Source: Mesostigma viride (Eukaryota > Streptophyta > Mesostigmatophyceae > Mesostigmatales > Mesostigmataceae). Taken from it: DNA of 64,000 bases. The notes under the pieces are model-generated. The model ran no database searches, was not told where the DNA came from, and saw only the letters and a program-made list of their open reading frames with translations. Where the stretch lies: the NCBI GenBank assembly GCA_009746045.1, contig RPFO01000175.1, forward strand, positions 2,601,634 through 2,665,633, given 5' to 3'. Below, in pieces: positions 51,017 through 61,300 of this stretch; positions within the stretch are counted from its first letter, which is position 1; each line of letters opens with the position of its first letter. The translations under genes and the position numbers were made by a program.

Positions 51017-51224
51017 GCCACAGCTGCAATCGGACACGCTAAACGATCCTGCAAGATCTGTGGGTGCAATGAGACCCATGTGAGCTTATCATAACAAGGA
51101 GCGTGGGCAAGTAATGTGAGCATAGCCAAGACGTAGCATCATTGGATGTACAAGGAAATATTTAATAGCTCTATCTTGATGTGCGTGTAGGAATAACTGC
51201 ATGGAGGAATAACGGCGAACATGT

Positions 51225-51390
51225 GAAGGAACAAGTATCCCACAACCAGGAACGTGCATCCCACAACCAGGAACGAGTATCCCACAACCAGGAACGTGTA
51301 TCCCACAACCAGGAACGTGTTTCCCACAACCAGGATTGTGTTTCCCACAACCAGGAACAAGTATCCCACAACCAGGAACAAGTATCCTCT
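51225..51390 (-). repeat. Third, short array of the 21-bp repeat in the loop
   Basis: About eight units in the same orientation as the right arm, preceded by GCATGGAGGAATAACGGCG, which resembles the arm sequence GCATGGAGGAATATCGGC. It could be a decayed internal copy of an arm. Confidence 0.85.
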
Positions 51391-51920
51391 GCCGGCAGTG
51401 CCACCCCATGCAAGACCCCACAAGCCGTCCTTGCATAAAGGGGACATGCAGTCATCACAAGGAGTGGTAACTGCCGGCAGTGCCACCCCATGCAAGAACA
51501 CACAAGCCGGGGGCATGCAGTCATCACAAGGAGTGGTGACTGCCGGCAGTGCCACGCCATGCAAGACCCCACAAGCCGTCCTTGCGTCAAGGGGACATGC
51601 AGTCATCACAAGGAGTGGTAACTGCCGGCAGTGCCACCCCATGCAAGAACACACAAGCCGGGGACATGCAGTCATCACAAGGAGTGGTGACTGCCGGCAG
51701 TGCCACGCCATGCAAGACCCCACAAGCCGTCCTTGCGTCAAGGGGACATGCAGTCATCACAAGGAGTGGTAACTGCCGGCAGTGCCACCCCATGCAAGAA
51801 CACACAAGCCGGGGACATGCAGTCATCACAAGGAGTGGTAACTGCCGGCAGTGCCACCCCATGCCAGAACCCACAAGCCATCCATGCAATCATCACAGGG
51901 AGTGGTAACTGCCGGCAGTG
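51390..51920. repeat. Alternating 82/69-bp higher-order repeat with TGCCGGCA
   Basis: The palindromic octamer TGCCGGCA recurs at 51390, 51472, 51541, 51623, 51692, 51774, 51843 and 51910, spacings 82, 69, 82, 69, 82, 69, 67. This is a 151-bp composite unit repeated three times. Confidence 0.9.
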
Positions 51921-51924
51921 CGTG

Positions 51925-53795
51925 GCCCTAACGTTAATTCCCACACCCCCTCTGCTAACGTTAGTGCCCAGCCCCCTCTGCTAACGTTAGTGCCCCCCCC
52001 TCCTTTGCTAACATTAGTTCCCACACCCCTCTGCTAACGTAAGTGCCCTCCCCCCCCCTGCTATCGTTAATGCCCACCCCCCTTCACTAACGTTATTCCC
52101 TAGCCCCTTCTGCTAACGTTAGTGCCCGCGCCCCTTTACTAACGTTAGTGCTCGTGCCCCTCTGCTAACGTTAGTGCCCCCCCCCTCTACTATAATTATT
52201 TCCCCCCTCTGCTAATAAACTTTAATTCCCACACCCCCTCTGCTATCGTTAGTGCCCGTGCCCCTTTACTAACGTTAGTGCCCATCCCCCTCTGCTAACG
52301 TTAGTGCCCGTGCCCCTTTACTAACGTTAGTGCCCAGCCCCCTCTGCTAACGTTAGTGCCCCCCCCTCCTTTGCTAACATTAGTTCCCACACCCCTCTGC
52401 TAACGGCAGGCGACCCCCGCGGCCCCAGCGACTCCAGGCGCCCCAGCTTAGGGGAATACAGCAGTAGTAGTGTAGAATAGATAGACCGTGGCCATGTACA
52501 TGTACGCCTCCTAGAGGCCCTATCCCAGCTAAGCCACGCGCTTTATTTAATCATGTACATGTGTGCCTATGATGAGCCACACTCCAGATGATGCCTAGCT
52601 TTATTTAGTTATGTTGTGCCCATGCAGGGAGTAACTCTCTGCTGAGCCGCCATGCCCTAGCTTCTTTGTATAGCTATGCTGATCTTCCCCCCCATGACAA
52701 GCTCCCCCTTCGCTGGGCATAGCTTGAAGATCATGGGGATGCACGTGCCCTGGTGCACCTACTAGAGCAAGGGTCCTTTACATCCCCACCCTTGCAGGAA
52801 GTAGCTTAGGATGTATGATAGGCCATATGCCCCCTCTCAAGGGCTATGTGCTACATATACTCCCAACGGAGTTATGTTACCATTCAATTCAATTCAATTC
52901 TGCTAACGTAAGTGCCCTCCCCCCCCCAGCTATCGTTAATGCCCACCCCCCTTCACTAACTTTATTCCCACACCCCCTCTGCTATCGTTAGTGCCCGTGC
53001 CCCTTTACTAACGTTAGTGCCCATCCCCCTCTGCTAACGTTAGTGCCCGTGCCCCTTCACTAACGTTAGTGCCCAGCCCCCTCTGCTAACGTTAGTGCCC
53101 CCCCCTCCTTTGCTAACATTAGTTCCCACACCCCTCTGCTAACGTAAGTGCCCTCCCCCCCCTGCTATCGTTAATGCCCACCCCCCTTCACTAACTTTAT
53201 TCCCACACCCCCTCTGCTAACGTTAGTGCCCGCGCCCCTTTACTAACGTTAGTGCTCGTGCCCCTCTGCTAACGTTAGTGCCCCCCCCCTCTACTATAAT
53301 TATTTCCCCCCTCTGCTAATAAACTTTAATTCCCACACCCCCTCTGCTATCGTTAGTGCCCGTGCCCCTTTACTAACGTTAGTGCCCAGCCCCCTCTGCT
53401 AATGTTAGTGCCCGTGCCCCTTTACTAACGTTAGTGCCCAGCCCCCTCTGCTATCGTTAGTGCCCGTGCCCCTTTACTAACGATAGTGCCCAGCCCCCTC
53501 TGCTAACGTTAGTGCCCGTGCCCCTTTACTAACGTTAGTGCCCAGCCCCCTCTGCTATCGTTAGTGCCCGTGCCCCTTTACTAACGATAGTGCCCAGCCC
53601 CCTCTGCTAACGTTAGTGCCCGTGCCCCTTTACTAACGTTAGTGCCCAGCCCCCTCTGCTAACGTTAGTGCCCGTGCCCCTTCACTAACGTTAGTGCCCG
53701 TGCCCCTTCACTAACGTTAGTGCCCGTGCCCCTCTGCTAACGTTATTCCCGAGCTCCCTCTGCTATCGCTAATTCCCGAGCCCCTTTATATTTGG
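51925..53795. repeat. TAACGTTA satellite (26-bp units, 52-bp composite)
   Basis: Dozens of units CTAACGTTAGTGCCC followed by CGTGCCCCTTTA or AGCCCCCTCTG, each centred on the palindrome TAACGTTA with TATCGTTA variants. The array continues into the right foldback arm and a few units lie at the left arm (50200-50250). It is split by an ORF1-element fragment at 52406-52895. Confidence 0.9.
52406..52895 (+). mobile_element. ORF1-element 3' end inserted in the TAACGTTA satellite
   Basis: It contains the last codons of ORF1 (QATPAAPATPGAPA, stop), the conserved 3' UTR and a tail of ATTCA units instead of (TTAA)n. The duplication CTGCTAACG flanks it (about 52397 and 52899). Confidence 0.8.
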
Positions 53796-53805
53796 ACCAG
53801 GAACA

Positions 53806-56250
53806 CATCCCACTAGGCTCGACTATCCCACAACCAGGAACGTGTTTCCCACAACCAAGAACGTGTTTCCCACAACCAGGAACGTGTTTCCCACAACCAG
53901 GAACAAGTATCCCACAACCAGGAACAAGTATCCCACAACCAGGAACAGGCATCCCACAACCAGGAACGTGTATCCCACATCCAGGAACGTGTATCCCACA
54001 ACCACGAACGACTATCCCACGACCAGGAACAAGTATCCCACAACCACGAACAAGTATCCCACAACCAGGAACAAGTATCCCACAACCAGGAACAAGTATC
54101 CCACAACCAGGAACGACTATCCCACAACCAAGAACGTGTTTCCCACAACCAGGAACGTGTATCCCACAACCAGGAACGTGTTTCCCACAACCAGGAACAA
54201 GTATCCCACAACCAGGAACAAGTATCCCACAACCAGGAACAAGTATCCCACAACCAGGAACAAGTAATAATCCCACAACCAGGAACGTGTTTTCCACAAC
54301 CAGGAACAAGTATCCCACAACCAGGAACCTGTTTCCCACAACCAGGAACGTGTTTCCCACAACCAGGAACAAGTATCCCACAACCAGGAACAAGTATCCC
54401 ACAACCAGGAACAAGTATCCCAAAACCATGAACGTGTTTCCCACAACCAGGAACAAGTATCCCACAACCAGGAACGTGTTTCCCACAACCAGGAACGTGT
54501 TTCCCACAACCAGGAACGTGTATCCCACAACCAGGAACAAGTATCCTACAACCAGGAACAAGTATCCTACAACCAGGAACGTGTTTCCCACAACCAGGAA
54601 CGTGTTTCCCACAACCAGGAACGTGTTTCCCACAACCAGGAACGTGTATCCCACAACCAGGAACGTGTTTCCCACAACCAGGAACGTGTTTCCCACAACC
54701 AGGAACAAGTATCCCACAACCAGGAACAAGTATCCTACAACCAGGAACAAGTATCCCACAACCAGGATTGTGTATCCCACAACCAGGAACGACTATCCCA
54801 CAACCAGGAACGTGTTTCCCACAACCACGAACGTGTTTCCTACAACCAGGAACAAGTATCCTACAACCAGGAACGTGTTTCCCACAACCACGAACGTGTT
54901 TCCCACAACCAGGAATACATCCCACAACCAGGAACAAGTATCCCACAACCAGGAACGTGTATCCCACAACCAGGAACGTGTTTCCCACAACAAGGAACGT
55001 GTTTCCCACAACCAGGAACGTGTTTCCCACAACCAGGAACAAGTATCCCACAACTAGGAACGTGTTTCCCACAACCAGGAACAAGTATCCCACAACCAGG
55101 AACAAGTATCCCACAACCAGGAACGTGTTTTCCACCACCAGGAACAAGTATCCCACAACCACGAACGACTATCCCACAACCAGGAACAAGTATCCCACAA
55201 CCAGGAACAAGTATCCCACAACCAGGAACAAGTATCCTACAACCAGGAACAAGTATCCTACAACCAGGAACGTGCATTCCACAACCAGGAACAAGTATCC
55301 CACAACAAGGAACACATCCCACAACCAGGAACGTGTATCCCACAACCAGGAACAAGTATCCTACAATCAGGAACGTGCATCCCACAACCAGGAACAAGTA
55401 TCCCACAACAAGGAACACATCCCACAACCAGGAACGTGTTTCCCACAACCAGGAACGTGTTTCGCACAACCAGGAACGTGTTTCCCACCACCAGGAACAA
55501 GTATCCTACAACCAGGAACAAGTATCCCACAACTAGGAACGTGTTTCCCACAACCAGGAACAAGTATCCCACAACCAGGAACAAGTATCCCACAACCAGG
55601 AACGTGCATCCCACAACCAGGAACACATCCCACAACCAAGAACTGCTATCCCACAACCAGGAACGTGTATCCCACAACCAGGAACATGTCCCACAACCAG
55701 GAACGTGTTTCCCACAACCAGGAACGTGTTTCCCACAACCAGGAACGTGTTTCCCACCACCAGGAACAAGTATCCTACAACCAGGAACAAGTATCCCACA
55801 ACAATTAAGGAACGTGTTTCCCACAACCAGGAACAAGTATCCCACAACCAGGAACAAGTATCCCACAACCAGGAACAAGTATCCCACAACCAGGAACGTG
55901 CATCCCACAACCAGGAACGTGCATCCCACAAGCAGGAACACATCCCACAACCAAGAACTGCTATCCCACAACCAGGAACAAGCATCCCACAACCAGCAAC
56001 ACATGGAACGTGCATCCCACAACCAGGAACATGTCCCACAACCAAGAACTGCTATCCCACAACCAGGAACAAGTATCCTACAACCAGGAACAAGTATCCC
56101 ACAACAAGGAACACATCCCACAACCAGGAACGTGTATCCCACAACCAGGAACAAGTATCCTACAACCAGGAACGTGCATCCCACAACCAGGAACAAGTAT
56201 CCCACAACAAGGAACACATCCCACAACCAGGAACGTGTATCCCACAACCA
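53806..56250 (-). repeat. Right-arm 21-bp repeat array
   Basis: About 115 units of the same repeat as the left arm in inverted orientation, with the same limited set of cores in shuffled order. It is more than twice as long as the left array, so the arms have changed length independently. Confidence 0.95.
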
Positions 56251-56986
56251 GTCGCGCAGTCGGTCTGAATGACTGGCATTATAACGAGCGTTATATTCGT
56301 CTCCGGCTTGGCAGTGCCGTCATCCTGCATACAAAAAGAACATTGGAGCCAGCACTTTCCCGCGGGTTGTAGCCGATATTCCTCCATGCAGCGATATTCA
56401 CCAATGCGCTATCAATAAACAAGTCGACACCATCCGGTATGTAAAAAAAGCACGCTGCTGGCCACGACGGTCACGGCGATGATGAACGACAATTACAAGA
56501 ACGCCTAATAGCAGGCGTCATACAAACTAGAACAGACTGGAACAACTACTTACCCGGTCGTCTGTGATCTTGACGCAGAGCCTGGTTTACAAGGAAGCGA
56601 GGGAAACCGGCCACTATGAGCACCCCTACTTAACCCACATAATGAAGGTTAGGAATCCTCCCCATCATGCTAACCGTAGACTCGGTGAAACGCCCCATGC
56701 TACAAATACGATAGCCCAGCAACGACTACTTGCGGCCATCACCTTGTCCAGTTCTGGCTGGCTGTGCGGCGGTAATTTTACCAAGTTTAAAAATGTTACG
56801 CCGCACCAGTCTGTGCTTTTTTACGTAGTACCAGTGTAGTGTAGCATCTGCCAAAAGAGCAAACGCCCAAAGCCAACTTCCAAGACGCCCAAAGCCAAAT
56901 TCCAAGACGCCCAAAGCCCAAAGGCGGGCGAGTCTGGCGCGGCGCGCCTGTCCTGGAGGCCATTGGGCGCCGGAATAAGAAATAAC

Positions 56987-58382
56987 CAGCTGGTCGATAT
57001 TCCTATTGGTTAATAAAAAATACCCATTTACCCAGGGGGGGTATCCAAAAACAAGAAAATTTACACGACGCTGGATTCGAGTAGATCTCGCGAAAACAAG
57101 CATGTTTGCCACTGGTCACAACCCCAGGGGGTCTCTAGGTTAGAAGTTACAGAGCCTCAAAAACCGTTAACTTAAAGGGTAGGTAGGTAGGGCGCCCGGC
57201 GCCGGGCCGATACTGTATGGGTTTTTTACAACAAAACACTTGGATTTCTGCTGCTCCCTGTATGGTCGGAATTTTGAAACGGTTTGACGGACAAACTGAT
57301 AGCACTTGGCGAGCTGATTCAGCTGAACCCAAATCTGCAGTCAATATTTTGGCAGGTACCATAGAGGGGGGGGGTTTGCCCGCAAGATGGTGCTGCCCCT
57401 AGGCACGGAAGTATGCTGCCGTCTGCCACCACTACAAGGCTTCAGCTATCCAGCGCCGTGCCGTGCCAGTATCGCGTCGCGCCGGCCAATGACCCATTTT
57501 AGAAAACCGGAATTTTCCCATACACAAATATGCTCAAACGGTAGAGCTCGCGGAGCTGATCATTTTGCTCCCTAGGTCGACCCCTATAACCCTTGGGACC
57601 TCAGGGTTTTGCTAGGTATAGCGCCTAAGTGCTACAGTAGGTAGGTAGGGTCCAAGGGCCAGCTTTTGGAAAATTTCAGCGTATGTGTCTGATATTTTTG
57701 TTTCGGACACCCCCCCTGATTTACCCGGAAAAATTTGCCAACTCCCATGAATTTAGAGATTCCCGAATTCCCGAGCTCAGTCTCAGAAAAGCCCGGTCAG
57801 ACCCTACAGCGTAGATTGTAGAGCGTACATTGGGTGTCGGACGCAGCATAAGGGACGATTCCCAGTTCCCGCGAATCCGCAGTCCCGACGCGACGCTTGC
57901 ATCTCATCGAAAAGCACGTTGCAGGGTGTGTCGTTCGGGTGTCGTGCTGGTTGGTGCTGTCGACGTATGGCGAAGGAATCAAGTACTTATAGTCTAGGCC
58001 GCATCGACCTGCAGTTGCTTTCCTTGGTGCCTAATTGCCGTGACAACTGATTCGGCCGTCGAATGGGGCGGGAAACGTCAGCCACAGTTACATAATATAT
58101 GGTTATTACGTTGTAATAACAATTTGCAGTTGATTGTAACAAATTGCAGTTTTTGCATCACCTTCTTGTAATTCTGGGGAGAAAAGATTGCGGGGAGCCG
58201 TAACCGTGCTGTGAGGGACTTACAAGTTTGTCCAATGGCTCTTCGTTCGGGTAATTTATTGTCTCTTTTGCGCAGTTCTCGTTTTTTCCCCCCAGAAAAC
58301 GTCACCGCGATGACAGTAGTGTGACTCTCTAGGGGAATTTTCCTGACTGGCTTTTATGAGTGGCATTTCCCTATATCAACAG
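56987..58382. other. Region upstream of the RanBP9-like exons, nothing recognised
   Basis: Short GTAG/GTAGG runs occur at 57179 and 57637. No convincing exon of the RanBP9-like gene was found here, although its 5' exons probably lie in this stretch. The exon acceptor at 58381-58382 implies an upstream intron. Confidence 0.4.
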
Positions 58383-61300
58383 GTGCAAGCACCGCTGTTG
58401 ATACTGGCAGCAGCTCGAGCGGGACCGCTCCTTTGCCCAGTTCGTGGAGCACCAAAGATGGCAAAGTCATGGAGTTTCTGGAGGTTAATGATCTCCGGGT
58501 GTCATACACAGGTATCACAGCTTCTTTGGCGAATTTATTGAGACTCAATTGTTAGCAAAGGGTTTTATCTTCTGAATTGCCGGGTTTAATCATTGTTATA
58601 TACTGGCGTCTCAAAACGTGTGGCAAAGTATAGGCACCTTTCGGTAATACTGGTGCATAGAGTCGTTCATATGAGGGCATTTGACCATTGCTGTGTTTGT
58701 TTTGGGCCTAATGGCATGGAACAGTATGAGTTTTGCTCTGCCATGGTGTTCTTTTTATGACTTACAGCGGATTCTCGGTTGTACGATTGGGCAGCAGCGT
58801 CGCCTGCCATTCCGCGTTCGACATATTTAAAATCAATTTTCTCTGCCGCCTGCAATTTATTTTGCACCTGCGATAGACATGTCCTTCCCCCGAGTAGACA
58901 TGTACTTCAAACTTAGTACACTTGTGTGTTTCACTGCTGGTCTGAAATTGCAGCCAGTCTCGTGGCTTCCCTCCTGCTCTAGCCGTGGGTGACCTGAATA
59001 GATCTAGCTGGGAGCGACTCATAAGTAGGTGCGGTGTCCAGCAGCTGTGTCGTTGCATGGGAAAGTGAGCATTCTTGTTAACCTTGCTGCTGTTGGCGTG
59101 GCTTGAGCGATTTTCAAACAGCTCATTACACATCTGCCTCCCCCTCTCTTTTTATGCACCCCTTGCTGTTTGTGCTCACCTCGTTCTTCATTTCTTTTGT
59201 GTCTGTTAATTCTACCAATGCGATGCAGTATCACACTTCATCCGGCGCCATTGTCGGTGTCGTCTCTCAAACCCCTTTGTAAAAATTAACAACCAACTCA
59301 TGCTTTTCGTCATCTGTCTCCGTCCTTTTTCTTTCCCTCCTGTTTGTGCCTTTCTTGTCCCATCCCCTCCTAGTTCGACTTTCTGAAACTCATGGCCTCA
59401 TTTTTCTCACTTTCCTTCTGAAAACTCATGGCGTCGGTTTTTCACATTCCCAGGTCCGGGCAAAAAGGACGAACACGCGGCGGCGGTTCGCACGATACAG
59501 CCCATTCCGACCAGCTGCCCACTCTTCTACTACGAGGTCACGATCATCGACAAGGGGTGCGAAGGGTGAGTGGGTCATTGTAGTTGACATGGGGCGGTTA
59601 GGGTGATCCCGCACCATGATGCGGAAAGAGGGCTCTGTGGCCTGCCCACTTGGGCAGTGAGAGAAGCTAGGGCGCCCTCCCTCCTTCTCATTGTGTTTAG
59701 GGGTTGAAGGTTCCTTTTTTGGTACCCATGTGACGCAGTCTATGTGATGATTAATGAATCAATGTTAGGGTTAATGCGCCACCCATACCGGACAAAGTGC
59801 ATTCTCCGATGCTGCTTGATCCCAGCTTGCTGCTCCTCTCTGTCCCGCGCTCTCCCCCTCACTCCCTCCTGAAAGCTCTCTCCGTCTCTCTTCCTCATTC
59901 CTTGCTTCCTGCTGCCCCCCTCCCTCCCTCCCTCTCCCCCCCCCCCTCCCCTCCCTCCTCCCGCCGGGGTCCCCCCTTGTGCACATCAACCTCGCAGCTT
60001 CATCGCCATCGGCCTGTGCGCAGCGGGGGTGTCCATGAACCGCCTGCCCGGGTGGGAGAAGGACTCGTTCGGGTATCACGGGGATGACGGCAACTGCTTC
60101 CGGAGCAGGTGTGTGTCATGGCTCCATATGGTTAGGTGGTTGGGGAGATGCAGGCAGCTTGGGGTGACGGCGACTGCCTCCGGAGCAGGTAGGCTTTCGT
60201 CACTTGACTCTGTAGCTCGTGAGAAAGTAGATGCACTAAAGAATGAAGGGAAGCAGGTAAGCTCGGGTGGTGGCAGCCGCTTCTGACACAGGCAAGCTTC
60301 GTGGTCCAGTGCCTGGGGGGCTTATCTGGTATGATTAAGGAGATTACAGTAGGAAGAGGGAAGTGATGTGAAACGGAAAACAGCAATGTGTTCTACCGGC
60401 TAGGTGTTAATTTTATTTTGTAGCTCTCGGATACTTGGAAGCAGGATCATAATGCACGAATCGCGCATGCTTTCGGGGTGCCAGTCTTGGGGTTGCACAC
60501 CAACCTGCTGTACAACCCAGAAGCCCTACCCACGCATAACTTCTACCCATGAGCACATCGGCGGGTAATGTATTGCGATGAGAACTCAAATAATTCTACA
60601 AAACATCGACTATAACAGCAGCATAAGCTGCACCTCATGGACCCAAATTTTTTGGGGGGTGGGGCTTGGGACATGGGCCTGGAAAGCATCGCCATGGCAT
60701 TGGAACGTGTGTGGCAGTAAGTTCTCATGGCACCGTTCCTCACATTTTAGAACATATGAACAAAAGCTGTTTGTATCCCAGCCGTTTAAAACATGTATTC
60801 AGGGTATGGTTGTACGGACCGTTGCATGCATGTTGACACGTGGCTCCCACGTGGTCCTTTCTCCCCTCCCTTACCCGCGCTCGCCCTCTCTGCGCAGCGG
60901 TAAAGGCACGCCCTTTGGGCCCACCTTCACCGCGGGCGATGTCATCGGGTGCTGCTTCAACCAGGTACGGAACTGCCGGACGGGGGGCGAAGCCAAAAGA
61001 CTGTTCTTGATTTTTTGGAACAGTTAATTTATTCTTTTCGGGAACAGTTTCCCTGCAGCTCATATCCTTGCCTGCAGATTGGTCGCAAATAAGAGTTTGA
61101 GTTATACCAAATCACAATTATGGAAGTACCAATATCCTTATTGTTTAGTACAGGGCGACGAGCCCGTAAAGGATCCACGTTTCCGCCTGTGGCGAGCTGC
61201 AATTGGTTGACGCAGCTGCGTTCAGATCACCCTGGCAGGGTCATGGGGGGTGGCATGCAGGCAATAGTGGTGTCATATATATATCATTCCATCATTCCGG

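Larger units (their letters stand above)
45692..56986. mobile_element. 11.3-kb foldback-type element with satellite-built inverted arms
   Basis: The left arm (45692-50260, interrupted by a 2.67-kb LINE) and right arm (about 53700-56986) are inverted copies. Outermost are ~740 bp of unique sequence with only a few differences seen (for example CTTGTTATT/CTTGTAATT). Next is an array of a 21-bp repeat (left ~1.03 kb, right ~2.45 kb). Innermost is a CCAAATATAAAGGGGC...TAACGTTA segment. The loop (50260-53700) holds unrelated DNA, further satellites and an ORF1-element piece. Long TIRs made of tandem repeats are the hallmark of foldback elements. No transposase ORF and no clear TSD (left flank GTAAGGGG, right flank AACCAGCTG) were found. 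A recent inverted duplication is the alternative. Confidence 0.7.

Noticed and set aside
53743-56268. Very long Cys-Gly-Val and Pro-Thr-Thr-Arg-Asn frames
   Set aside because: The 21-bp repeat is exactly seven codons, so frames stay open without coding function.
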